Shown here: positions 26,482-35,182 of the stretch, piece after piece
How positions within the stretch are numbered: position 1 is the stretch's first letter
Layout: each line of letters opens with the position of its first letter
Source: Chloroflexota bacterium
GTDB lineage: Bacteria > Chloroflexota > UBA11872 > VXNJ01
Assembly: GCA_026707405.1 (NCBI GenBank)
Contig: JAPOWW010000002.1
Location: forward strand, 1 to 64,000
Direction of reading: 5' to 3'
DNA length: 64,000 bases
Program-made: the position numbers and the translations under genes
The notes under the pieces: generated by a model
Databases searched by the model: none
Seen by the model: the letters and a program-made list of their open reading frames with translations, nothing else
Told to the model about the DNA's origin: nothing

Positions 26482-26898
26482 GGGCAGATTCGTCTCATTT
26501 CCATATCTTAGGGGCCGCTATTACAAGCATAAGCGTTCCCTACGGCCGGGAGTGTGGCGGTTCTTATTCTAGGCTGCCCGCGCTACTCCTGCCGTTTCTT
26601 CACTCATGACCCATTGGTATCTTTTCGGTCGCCGCGTTTGGATCACACCAGGAAGCGCGGGACTCGGCACAATGCCATTCACCCACCCTGCCAACCCTCG
26701 GTCTTGGCGATAACATGCCAAGTCCACCGGAAGATACAATTGCCCGGATAGACAGCCGCACGGGCGGATAGTGATAATTCCGTCGATTCCCCGCAGTCGA
26801 TCGGATAACCGCTTCGGGTTCGCCCGCCCCCAATAAAGCAGAGCCTGGGGGAAGGCTGGCGTTTTTGCGTATGGGATAGATCACGGTGTCGTATTGAA
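26482..26898. other. Intergenic region without a recognisable gene (417 bases)
   Basis: It separates the divergent radical SAM and GT2 genes. No conserved reading frame, tRNA or familiar riboswitch was recognised on either strand. It holds an inverted repeat CTTGGC-8-GCCAAG (26703-26722), operator-like, and CCCCCA-13-TGGGGG near 26826-26850, followed further on by GTTTTT, which could be a weak hairpin ahead of the GT2 gene. Both promoters should lie here. Confidence 0.5.
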
Positions 26899-27636
26899 GT
26901 GACCGATCAAAGAGTCTCAAAGCGACTCTCGGTGGTGATCCCCGCATTTGCGCAGGAAGGGTCGATCGGTCCTGATCTCGAGCGCATTCAAAAGACTATC
27001 CGTAGTATTTCGCGCGACTATCAGATCGTCGTCGTAGTCGATGGTGTGGTCGATAGGACCGCCGAAATCGCCCGAGCCGTCGCTGGCCCGCGTACGAGTG
27101 TCGAGGTCATCGAGAAAAATCGAGGCAAGGGCTTTGCGGTTCGGAGGGGAGTCTCGATGACGGATGGGAGAGTCGTCGGATTCATAGACGCGGGCGGCGA
27201 CATCGATCCCTCCGCGATTCAGACTACCGCGTCGCTCATTGGAGACGGCACTGCGGATATTGCAATCGGATCGAAACGGCACCCGCTGTCCGAGGTCAAG
27301 TATCCGCTGGGACGGCGCATTTCCAGCAGGGGTTACCAGTGGCTGTGCCGGCTGCTGTTCGGTCTGAGCGTTCGGGATACCCAGGTAGGCATCAAGTTCA
27401 TGAGCCGCGCGGTTGCCGATTCCGTCATGCCGAGCCTGGAGACCGACGGATTTTCATTCGACGTGGAGATGCTCGCGCTGGCCCATAGGCGAGGCTTCGT
27501 TCGTCTGCGGGAGTGTCCCGTCAAGATTGATCTCGCGTTTCCATCGACAATCAACAGTGGGACAGTGGTTCGGATGCTGCTCGACACCCTGCGCATCTTC
27601 TTCAGGATGCGCGTCATGCGGCGTTACGACGATTAG
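26899..27636 (+). CDS. Family 2 glycosyltransferase (DPM1-like)
   Basis: Dolichol/polyprenyl-phosphate sugar transferase-type GT-A domain: LSVVIPAFAQEGSIG, VVVVDGVVDRTAEIA, ENRGKG-type loop as EKNRGKGFAVRRG, and the metal site FIDAGGDIDP in place of D-A-D-x-Q. Then DTQVGIKFMSRAVA and DGFSFDVEMLALA, both typical. It has no transmembrane tail (245 aa), so it would be peripheral. Start GTG 26899. It ends about 190 bases before the nuoN stop, convergently. It likely charges a lipid carrier for the nearby pathway. Confidence 0.87.
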   Translation: MTDQRVSKRLSVVIPAFAQEGSIGPDLERIQKTIRSISRDYQIVVVVDGVVDRTAEIARAVAGPRTSVEVIEKNRGKGFAVRRGVSMTDGRVVGFIDAGGDIDPSAIQTTASLIGDGTADIAIGSKRHPLSEVKYPLGRRISSRGYQWLCRLLFGLSVRDTQVGIKFMSRAVADSVMPSLETDGFSFDVEMLALAHRRGFVRLRECPVKIDLAFPSTINSGTVVRMLLDTLRIFFRMRVMRRYDD

Positions 27637-27726
27637 CCGGCCGCGTTGACGGAACTCGGGCCACGGTCGGAGGAGCGAGTCTCCGATCAACTCAAGCGGG
27701 CACAATCATCTGGACGACGCGCCCTC

Positions 27727-27738
27727 AACTTGACATAA
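27727..27738 (+). repeat. Dispersed 12-bp motif AACTTKACATAA, copy 2
   Basis: Reads AACTTGACATAA, exact, between the convergent GT2 gene and nuoN, where no promoter is needed. TCTGGA (27709 region) and TCCAGA just after the motif form an inverted pair around it. Confidence 0.6.
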
Positions 27739-27824
27739 TCCAGAGCAAGTCATTGGCCGTTGCCTGCTGGCAGACCAATCTCGAACGACCTCGTCTTCCG
27801 GTCTCAGGTGAAGATGTTTACGGG

Positions 27825-29288
27825 CTAGAAACTGGCGAGGAGGACGCTGTCCCGGGCGATTTCGAACAGCCAGTTCGAGAAGATTCCGACTGCAAGACTT
27901 CCAATGCCGGCTGCAAAGATGACGGAAGCCATCGAGTCGGAGATTCTGAACGGCGCCGCGTCGGCTCCCTCTTCGGGATTTCGCATGAACATGTAGACCA
28001 CCACGCGGAGGTAGTAGTAAGCCGAAACGACCGAGCCCACGACGAGGACTACGGCGAGCCATCCTAAGTCGGCTCCAACGAGCGCTTGAATTATGAACAG
28101 CTTTCCAAAGAACCCGGCGAGTGGTGGCATACCCAGCAGGGAAAGCATGAATATCGTCATCATCACCGCCGGCATCCAGGAGGTTTGCGCCAGACCTCGG
28201 AACGCGCTGATCTCGACGCTATCGGTCCGCCTTTCCATTACGAACACGACCGCAAAGGCGCCGATGTTCATCAGGGCATACGCCACGCCGTAATACAGCA
28301 AGGTGTAAAAGGGCCTGTCGCCGGTGCCGGCCACGGTGGCGGCCGCGATTCCCGCCAGCATGTAGCCGCTGTGGGCGATGCTCGAATAGGCCAGCATTCG
28401 CTTGATATTCGTTTGCTGGACTGCCCAGATGTTCCCTCCGATGATGCTGGCGGCGGCCAGCACGTACAGCAGAACCTGGATATTCGCCGAAACCGGCTCG
28501 AACGCCATGCCCACCATGCGGACCAACATTGCCATCGCCCCGATCTTGGGTCCGACGGACATGAACGCGGACACCGGCGTCGGAGCGCCGTCGTACGCGT
28601 CGGGGCTCCAGACGTGGAACGGCACAACGGCGACCTTGAAGGCCATGCCTACCAGCACCAGACCGAGCGCGAGCAGGACCTCGATGTCAGGCGCGTCGAC
28701 AATGGCGGGAAGCGATTCGGCGATTGCCTTGAGTCCGGTTTGACCGGTCAGCCCGTACGTCCACGCCATTCCGTAAGCCAGCACAGCGGTAGCGAACGCG
28801 CCGAGCGTGAAATACTTGATGGCCGCTTCGGTCGAGATTCGCCTGAAACGCGTGAAGGCGGTGAGGACATAGACCGGAATCGCCATCAGCTCAACCGCGA
28901 TGAAGATCATTATCAGATCGGTGGCCCCGGCCAGCAGCATCATGCCGACCGTTGAGAACAGGACGGTCGCGGCGAACTCCGCGAACGGAATTCGTTCGAG
29001 CTGGTCTACCGTCAGCACCAGCGTGGCAACCGCTACGAGCAGGAAGACCAAGCGCAAGAAGACGGTAAAGCGGTCGATCGTAAGCTGGCCGCTGAAGATC
29101 GGCGTGGGGTCGATATCGAGATACTGTAACGAGAACGCGCCGGCGGCGAGCGCCCCCGCGATGCCTAGCATGAGCGTTAGCCAGCGATTGTCGCGTTTGC
29201 TTACGACCGATACGAGCAGGATCGCCGCGGCCACCGCGACCACGATTATCTCGGGAACCAGCAGGGTCAGTTCGGTTCTAGTCATCAT
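27825..29288 (-). CDS. nuoN: NADH-quinone oxidoreductase subunit N
   Basis: Antiporter-like membrane subunit of respiratory complex I, one of three proton-pumping units with L and M. About 14 transmembrane helices; the Proton_antipo_M core includes KVAVVPFHVWSPDAYDGAPTPVSAFMS with the helix-7/8 Lys and the break, and KRMLAYSSIAHSGYMLAG. 487 aa, normal. Last gene of the minus-strand nuo operon, 37 bases after nuoM. It is followed by about 190 bases carrying a dispersed repeat and no clear terminator. Confidence 0.95.
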   Translation of the reverse strand: MMTRTELTLLVPEIIVVAVAAAILLVSVVSKRDNRWLTLMLGIAGALAAGAFSLQYLDIDPTPIFSGQLTIDRFTVFLRLVFLLVAVATLVLTVDQLERIPFAEFAATVLFSTVGMMLLAGATDLIMIFIAVELMAIPVYVLTAFTRFRRISTEAAIKYFTLGAFATAVLAYGMAWTYGLTGQTGLKAIAESLPAIVDAPDIEVLLALGLVLVGMAFKVAVVPFHVWSPDAYDGAPTPVSAFMSVGPKIGAMAMLVRMVGMAFEPVSANIQVLLYVLAAASIIGGNIWAVQQTNIKRMLAYSSIAHSGYMLAGIAAATVAGTGDRPFYTLLYYGVAYALMNIGAFAVVFVMERRTDSVEISAFRGLAQTSWMPAVMMTIFMLSLLGMPPLAGFFGKLFIIQALVGADLGWLAVVLVVGSVVSAYYYLRVVVYMFMRNPEEGADAAPFRISDSMASVIFAAGIGSLAVGIFSNWLFEIARDSVLLASF

Positions 29289-29325
29289 TGGTTACCCGGA
29301 CGGGTGAGGAAGGCGCATTCAATCA

Positions 29326-30771
29326 TCAGTAAATGAATGGGATGCGGGCTGTGGACTTAGTGATGAAGTCGACGAACGTGCCGGGTGAGACTCCCACGAA
29401 GACGACCAGCGCCGCAACGGGGGCCAGAGCCATTACTTCGATCCGGTTCATGTCGGGCAGCCGCAGGAAAGCGACGTTCTTGACCTGCCCGAGCATCACG
29501 CGTTGGTACATCCAGAGCATGTAGGCCGCGGCGAGCACGACGCCCGTGAGGGCCAGCACGCCGGACCAGTACTGCCATCCGAATGCAGCGACCAGGACCA
29601 TGAACTCGCCCGCGAAGCCGCTGAGCATTGGGAGTCCCAGCGAGGCAAGGCTGAAGAACGCCAGCACAACCGCGTAGACGGGCATGGTGCGCGCCATTCC
29701 GCCCAGATCGGAGAACATGCGCGTGTGGGTACGTTCGTAGATGATTCCGACGCACAGGAAGAGCGCTCCGGTCACCAGGCCGTGGCTGAACATCTGGATT
29801 ATCGCGCCGTCAACTCCGACCTGCTCCTGTGAAAATATGCCTAAGGTAACGAATCCCATGTGGCTCACGCTGGAGTAGGCGATCAGCTTCTTGAGATCGC
29901 GTTGCATCATCGCGACCAGGGCGCCATAGATGATGGCGATAACCGAAAGCGCCATCATCCAGATCCGGGCGTCGTCAACAGCGTTTGGAGTTAGCGGCAG
30001 AACATAGCGAATGAAACCGTATCCGCCCATCTTTAGGAGTACGCCCGCCAGTATGACGCTTCCGCCCGTCGGGGCCTCCACGTGGGCGTCGGGCAGCCAC
30101 GTGTGGAAAGGAAACATCGGCACCTTGATCGCAAAGGCGAGGAAGAACGCCACGAATACCCATCCTTGCAAGGACTCGGCGAGCGCTCGGTCGGGCAGCA
30201 CCTGTACGTCGAAGGTCTGCGTGTTGAAGTAAATGGCGAGTATCGCGACCAGCATCAAGACGCTGCCGATAAACGTGAACAGGAAGAACTTGACAGTCGA
30301 GTAGACTCTGTTCGGCCCGCCCCAGACGCCGATGATCAGGTACATCGGTATCAGCACGAGCTCCCAGAATACGTAGAACAGGACCAGGTCCAGCGCCAGG
30401 AACACCCCAAGCATTCCCGTCTCGAGCACCAGCATCGCGGCCATGTATTCCTTGACGCGCTTGTTGATCGTGAGCCACGACGTGGCGATCACAATCGGAG
30501 TCAGCAGTGCGGTCAGAAGCACCATCAGCACGCTTATTCCGTCGATGCCAACCTTGTATTGAACGCCGATTGCCGGGAGCCAGTCGTGCGCCTCGACTAA
30601 CTGGTATCCGAAAGCGTCTCGGTCGAACCCGGCTATCACCGCGACGGTCGCCGCTAGAGTGACGAGCGAAGCCACCATCGCCACGGCGGTTGCCGAAGAG
30701 CGGCTGCGCGTCAGCAGTACCAGCACCGCCCCGATCAGGGGCGCCCAGATGATTATCGAAAGCTCGGCCAA
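29326..30771 (-). CDS. nuoM: NADH-quinone oxidoreductase subunit M
   Basis: Second antiporter-like subunit of complex I. The key glutamate of helix 5 lies in FYVFWELVLIPMYLIIGVWG, and the pumping Lys region in KVPMFPFHTWLPDAHVEAPT, which is the M-type signature. KKLIAYSSVSHMGFVTLG follows. 481 aa, about 14 helices. 57 bases after nuoL. It should sit in the membrane arm next to NuoL and NuoN and pump protons on quinone reduction. Confidence 0.96.
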   Translation of the reverse strand: MAELSIIIWAPLIGAVLVLLTRSRSSATAVAMVASLVTLAATVAVIAGFDRDAFGYQLVEAHDWLPAIGVQYKVGIDGISVLMVLLTALLTPIVIATSWLTINKRVKEYMAAMLVLETGMLGVFLALDLVLFYVFWELVLIPMYLIIGVWGGPNRVYSTVKFFLFTFIGSVLMLVAILAIYFNTQTFDVQVLPDRALAESLQGWVFVAFFLAFAIKVPMFPFHTWLPDAHVEAPTGGSVILAGVLLKMGGYGFIRYVLPLTPNAVDDARIWMMALSVIAIIYGALVAMMQRDLKKLIAYSSVSHMGFVTLGIFSQEQVGVDGAIIQMFSHGLVTGALFLCVGIIYERTHTRMFSDLGGMARTMPVYAVVLAFFSLASLGLPMLSGFAGEFMVLVAAFGWQYWSGVLALTGVVLAAAYMLWMYQRVMLGQVKNVAFLRLPDMNRIEVMALAPVAALVVFVGVSPGTFVDFITKSTARIPFIY

Positions 30772-30828
30772 GCTATCAGCGCTCGCTCTTTACAGAGGAA
30801 GATGTCCGCATGCTGAGGCCAATCTCCA

Positions 30829-32730
30829 TCAACGGAAAATCACAAACGCACCGACGGATACAACCGCTCCGGCGGCGATCAAGAACAGATAATTCTGCAC
30901 CTGACCGGTCTGTACGCGCCGGGTGAGGGAGCTTGTGGCTCTGACGGTCCAACCGATCAGATTGACGATTCCGTCAACTATCTTGGCGTCTATCGCCCAC
31001 AAAATAAGTCCGATCCCTTTGGTGACGCCGACGATCCCGTAGTTGACGATCTCATCGACGTAGTACTTGCGATACAACAGCCCATATACACGCGGCGACA
31101 AGGCCGCGACCGCTTCCGGAGATGGTTGACGCCGCGAGTAGACGGCGTAGGCTGCGACGATCCCGAACGCGGCGACAGCCGTCGAGATGATCGCGAGTGA
31201 TATCACGGCGGTTATCTCGCCGGCTCCGGCGAAGTGAAACACGCCGGGGACTTTATACAAGTAGTCGTGGATGAAGCCGTGCTCGGGCGGGAAGCCCACG
31301 GCCCCGCCGAGCGCCACCGCGCCGGCCGCCAGAACCACCAGCGGGGCGACCATGGAGATCGGCGACTCGTGCGAGTGGGAGTGCAGTTCGGCGTTTCGAG
31401 GTTTACCGTGGAAGGTAAGAATGATCATCCTGAACGTGTAGACGGCCGTGAGCAGCGACGCTAGCAGTCCCATGATCCAGAACACGGTAAAAGCCCATGA
31501 GCCGTCGGAGGCCACGCCCTTGAAGAAGGCGCTCGCCAGCAACTCGTCCTTGCTCCAGAAACCCGCCAGCGGAAACACGCCCGACAGGGCCAGACCGCCC
31601 AGCAGGAAGGTGAAATAGGTCCACTTCATCCTGCGCCACAGGCCGCCATACTCGGACATCTCCTGCTGATTCTGCATCGCGTGAATCACGCTGCCGGAGC
31701 CGAGGAAGAGCAGGGCCTTGAAGAATGCGTGGGTGGCCAGGTGGAATATCGCGACCGTGTAAGCGCCCGCGCCCAATGCCAGGAACATAAGCCCCAACTG
31801 GCTCACAGTGGAATAGGCGAGCACTCGCTTTATGTCTGTCTGGGCCAACCCGATGCTTGCTGCGAACAGAGCGGTAAACGCGCCGATTCCGCCGACGACC
31901 AGCAGAGCCTCGTTCGACACTTCAAATATCGGTCTCATGCGGGCGACCATGTAAACGCCTGCGGTGACCATCGTGGCGGCGTGAATCAAGGCGCTGACGG
32001 GAGTAGGGCCTTCCATCGCGTCCGGCAGCCAGATGTGCAGCGGAAACTGCGCTGACTTCCCCACCGCTCCGATGAAGAGCAGTAGGGCGATGAGCAACAT
32101 CAGATCGGGGGACTTGTCGGAGACCGAGGCGAACACGTCGCCGTAATTCAGGCTTCCGAAGTTCCAGAAGATCAGGATTATTCCGATGGCAAATCCGAAG
32201 TCGCCGATTCTGTTGACGAGGAAAGCCTTTACCGCCGCGTCAGCCGCGGACTTGCGCTGGTGCCAGAAGCCGATGAGCAGATATGAGCAAACCCCGACCA
32301 GTTCCCAAAACACGTAAAGCGACAGGAAGTTGTTGGATAGCACCAGCATGATCATCGCGAACACGAAGAGCGGCAGCCAGGTGAAGAATCTGGCGAACGA
32401 CTCGTCGTGGGCCATGTAGCCGATGGAGTAGACGTGTACCAGGAAGCTCACGCCCGTTACTACCAGCAGCATCACTACCGTAAGAGGATCGAGCACGAAC
32501 CCTATGTCGATGCTGAACGAACCGGAGGAGACCCAGCGGTAGAGCGTGAAGTCGGGAGTATCGGAGTGGACTCCCCCGATCCAGAGCGCGACTGTGGCCG
32601 CGAAAGCGCCCAGGATGCCCGCCGATCCAATGACACCGGTGGCCTTCTTCAGGTATCTGGGACCGAACGCGCCGTTGATCGCGAACGCCACGAGCGGGAA
32701 GAGAGGTATTAGCCAGGGGAAGTCGGTCAT
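30829..32730 (-). CDS. nuoL: NADH-quinone oxidoreductase subunit L
   Basis: Distal antiporter-like subunit of complex I. Contains LSLYVFWELVGVCSYLLIGFW with the helix-5 Glu, KSAQFPLHIWLPDAMEGPTP with the channel Lys, and KRVLAYSTVSQLGLMFLA. The C-terminus has the extra hydrophilic and amphipathic section (about residues 480-590) that forms the long lateral helix. 633 aa is normal. It follows nuoK by 37 bases. Confidence 0.96.
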   Translation of the reverse strand: MTDFPWLIPLFPLVAFAINGAFGPRYLKKATGVIGSAGILGAFAATVALWIGGVHSDTPDFTLYRWVSSGSFSIDIGFVLDPLTVVMLLVVTGVSFLVHVYSIGYMAHDESFARFFTWLPLFVFAMIMLVLSNNFLSLYVFWELVGVCSYLLIGFWHQRKSAADAAVKAFLVNRIGDFGFAIGIILIFWNFGSLNYGDVFASVSDKSPDLMLLIALLLFIGAVGKSAQFPLHIWLPDAMEGPTPVSALIHAATMVTAGVYMVARMRPIFEVSNEALLVVGGIGAFTALFAASIGLAQTDIKRVLAYSTVSQLGLMFLALGAGAYTVAIFHLATHAFFKALLFLGSGSVIHAMQNQQEMSEYGGLWRRMKWTYFTFLLGGLALSGVFPLAGFWSKDELLASAFFKGVASDGSWAFTVFWIMGLLASLLTAVYTFRMIILTFHGKPRNAELHSHSHESPISMVAPLVVLAAGAVALGGAVGFPPEHGFIHDYLYKVPGVFHFAGAGEITAVISLAIISTAVAAFGIVAAYAVYSRRQPSPEAVAALSPRVYGLLYRKYYVDEIVNYGIVGVTKGIGLILWAIDAKIVDGIVNLIGWTVRATSSLTRRVQTGQVQNYLFLIAAGAVVSVGAFVIFR

Positions 32731-32767
32731 CGAGCTATCAGATTGTTAGTGGACTCGATCAAAGCCA

Positions 32768-33073
32768 TTACCAACGCAGAGTGTCGAGCCGGTCGACGTA
32801 GAACTCTGTGACGCGTCTGCCAAGAGCAACGAGGATCGCCAGTCCGACGGCTGCCTCGGCGGCGGCGACCGTCAACGAAATCACGACGAACATGCTGCCC
32901 GCCATGTCCTCCAGGAACGCCCCGTAGGCCGCGAAGGTCAAATTGACGCCCTGGAGCATCAGCTCGATCGAAATGAAGACTATGAGCACGCTTCGGCGCA
33001 TGAGAACGCCAAGCGTGCCGAGCGAGAAGAGAATCGCGCCGACCAGCAGATAGGCGTTTAGCGGGATGCTCAA
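32768..33073 (-). CDS. nuoK: NADH-quinone oxidoreductase subunit K
   Basis: Small three-helix subunit of complex I that carries the two conserved membrane glutamates: IVFISIELMLQGVNLTF (helix 2) and VAAAEAAVGLAILVAL (helix 3). 101 aa, the family length. It lies 21 bases after nuoJ and supplies part of the central proton path. Confidence 0.96.
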   Translation of the reverse strand: MSIPLNAYLLVGAILFSLGTLGVLMRRSVLIVFISIELMLQGVNLTFAAYGAFLEDMAGSMFVVISLTVAAAEAAVGLAILVALGRRVTEFYVDRLDTLRW

Positions 33074-33094
33074 GCCGGGACTCCCCCTTGAAGG

Positions 33095-33727
33095 TCACCC
33101 ATGGGTGGCAGGAGTTTCAGAAAGCTCGCCTTCGGGTTGGTCCGATGATCCGTCTGTCCCCGCGGCGTCCTCGATCATGTCCGGAGGCGATGCCAGAGAC
33201 TCTTCATCGGGATTCCGCGCGAGCACCATCGCGCCTATCGCTGCCGCCAGCAGCAGGACCGAGGCGACCTCGAACGGAAGCAGGTAATCGGTAAACATCA
33301 CGGTTGCGAGGGCTTGGGCGCTGCCGCCAAGCTCGTCAATCGTCTGAGGTGGGAATGCCCCTTTAAGGTTCTCTGAAATCTCGGGTTTCGAGATGGCGAT
33401 CCACGCTACTTCGGCGAACAGCAGCACCGCTATGGGAATCGCCAGCCAGATCTGGCGCCGGTGAACGGTCCGCTCGGTTTCGTGCCTGCGTAGATCGAGC
33501 AGCATCATGGTGAACAGAAACAGCACGACGATCGCGCCAGCGTAGACGATAACCTGAACCGCCGCCAGGAAGCCGTTTCCAAGCAACACAAACATGCCGG
33601 CGACGTGGAAGACCACTACCACCAGCGAGAGTGCGGAGTGGACCGGGCTGCGCACCAATATCGTGGCCAATCCGGCAACGCTGGCGACTATCGACAGGTA
33701 TGTGAACGCTACGATCTGATCAGTCAC
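33095..33727 (-). CDS. nuoJ: NADH-quinone oxidoreductase subunit J
   Basis: Five-helix membrane subunit of complex I: SALSLVVVVFHVAGMFVLLG, then FLAAVQVIVYAGAIVVLFLF, the conserved pi-bulge helix, and a final helix VASVLLLAAAIGAMVLA. The C-terminal 40 residues are acidic and Ser/Pro-rich and are not conserved. 210 aa. Its start overlaps the end of nuoI by 8 bases. Confidence 0.94.
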   Translation of the reverse strand: MTDQIVAFTYLSIVASVAGLATILVRSPVHSALSLVVVVFHVAGMFVLLGNGFLAAVQVIVYAGAIVVLFLFTMMLLDLRRHETERTVHRRQIWLAIPIAVLLFAEVAWIAISKPEISENLKGAFPPQTIDELGGSAQALATVMFTDYLLPFEVASVLLLAAAIGAMVLARNPDEESLASPPDMIEDAAGTDGSSDQPEGELSETPATHG

Positions 33728-34172
33728 GCCACAAATGCTCGAAGAGAGGCTGATCGGGATTCTCGGTCATTCGCATCATGTCGTCGGCCGTGAGTATCAA
33801 GTCGGCGCGATTGGGCGTGGAGAGGTGATACGCGCGGGTCATTTGCAGCGCGTCGACGGGACACGCTTCCACGCAGAGATAGCAGAATATGCATCGCCCG
33901 AGATCGAACTGATAGCGTTCGACCCAGCGGGTGCCTTCGTCAGTTTCCGACGTGTCGATGCGTATTACGTCGTTGGGACAGGCGGTCTCGCAGAGTCCAC
34001 AGCCAACGCACGAAAGCTGGCCCGTGACCTCGTCGCGCCTCATGCCCACCATACCCCGGAAGCGTTCCGCGACAGGTCGCGGGCTTTCCGGGTACATGTA
34101 AGTAATCGGCTTTCTAAACCCGATGCTGAGCACTCGTATGAGGCCCGAAATGATGCCTGTGCCGAATCCCAT
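33720..34172 (-). CDS. nuoI: NADH-quinone oxidoreductase subunit I
   Basis: Ferredoxin-like subunit carrying clusters N6a and N6b. Two C-x2-C-x2-C-x3-C-P motifs are visible: CVGCGLCETACP and CIFCYLCVEACP. The N-terminus (GLIRVLSIGFRKPITYMYPE) is the membrane-contacting helix and Y-P-E of the family. 150 aa. Only 3 bases after nuoH. It passes electrons towards NuoB, whose gene is not in this operon. Confidence 0.95.
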   Translation of the reverse strand: MGFGTGIISGLIRVLSIGFRKPITYMYPESPRPVAERFRGMVGMRRDEVTGQLSCVGCGLCETACPNDVIRIDTSETDEGTRWVERYQFDLGRCIFCYLCVEACPVDALQMTRAYHLSTPNRADLILTADDMMRMTENPDQPLFEHLWRD

Positions 34173-34175
34173 CAG

Positions 34176-35180
34176 CTAACTCCAGCCGAGCCTGAGCACG
34201 GCGGTTATCAACAGGTTCACAATTCCAAGCGGAAGCAGGAACTTCCAGCAAAACGCCATAAGCTGGTCATACCTCAGCCGCGGAAGTGTAGCGCGAAGCC
34301 AGAAATAGACGAACATCAACGCGAGGGTCTTGAGCATAAACCACAGCACGCTCGTGAGCCCCTCGATACCCGGGATCGTCCATCCGTGCCAGCCGCCGAA
34401 AAAGAGAATGACGGCGAGCGCCGAAACAAGGAACATATTGGCGTACTCGGCCAGGAAGAACATCGCGAATCTCATGCCGGAATATTCGACGTGATAGCCG
34501 GCCACGATTTCGGTCTCGGCTTCAGGAAGGTCGAAGGGCGCGCGATTGGTTTCGGCAATGCCTGAAACCAGGAAGACGAACAATCCGATCACCTGCGGTA
34601 TTGCGAACCACATGTCTTTCTGCTTCTCGACGATGTCGACGAGACTGAAGGATCCCGTGTAAACCAGCACGCCTAGCACGGCCACACCCATGGTTATTTC
34701 GTAGCTGATGACCTGAGCGGTCGACCTGAGCGAACCAAATAGCGCGTACTTGCTGTTGGAGCTCCATCCCGCCATTACGGGGCCATACACGGCCACCGAG
34801 CCAAGCGCCAGTATGTAGAGGATTGCGACATTCAGGTCGGTCACCCAGAGACCGATTTTGCGTCCTATCTCCACTTCGGGACCGATGGGAATGACGGCCC
34901 AGGCCATTGCCGCCGGAACGACCATGAACAACGGGGCCAGCCAGAATACGACGCGGTCGCCGGCTGGTGGTATGAAGTCCTCTTTTGCGCCGAGCTTGAT
35001 GCCGTCTGCGAGCGTCTGCAACAGCCCCCACGGTCCGACCCGGTTGGGCCCGATTCTCGACTGTATTCGGCCGAGGATCTTGCGCTCGGCGAGCACGAAC
35101 ACCAGCGGCGCGACCGGGACGATGATGAAGATCGCGAGAGCCTTGATTACGAGTATTAGGACGTCCCAGCCGTCTACCAA
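34176..35180 (-). CDS. nuoH: NADH-quinone oxidoreductase subunit H
   Basis: Membrane subunit that forms the quinone chamber with B and D. Eight or so helices; signatures ILGRIQSRIGPNRVGPWGLLQ near the start, the acidic loop NRAPFDLPEAETEIVAGYHV and EYSGMRFAMFFLAEYAN. 334 aa. Two bases after the end of nuoG. Matches a complex of menaquinone type, though quinone specificity cannot be read directly. Confidence 0.96.
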   Translation of the reverse strand: MVDGWDVLILVIKALAIFIIVPVAPLVFVLAERKILGRIQSRIGPNRVGPWGLLQTLADGIKLGAKEDFIPPAGDRVVFWLAPLFMVVPAAMAWAVIPIGPEVEIGRKIGLWVTDLNVAILYILALGSVAVYGPVMAGWSSNSKYALFGSLRSTAQVISYEITMGVAVLGVLVYTGSFSLVDIVEKQKDMWFAIPQVIGLFVFLVSGIAETNRAPFDLPEAETEIVAGYHVEYSGMRFAMFFLAEYANMFLVSALAVILFFGGWHGWTIPGIEGLTSVLWFMLKTLALMFVYFWLRATLPRLRYDQLMAFCWKFLLPLGIVNLLITAVLRLGWS

Positions 35181-35182
35181 GG

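Noticed and set aside
26482-26898. Possible cobalamin riboswitch or structural RNA before the B12-type radical SAM gene
   Set aside because: I looked for the B12 box, tmRNA, RNase P, SRP and 6S signatures on both strands and recognised none.
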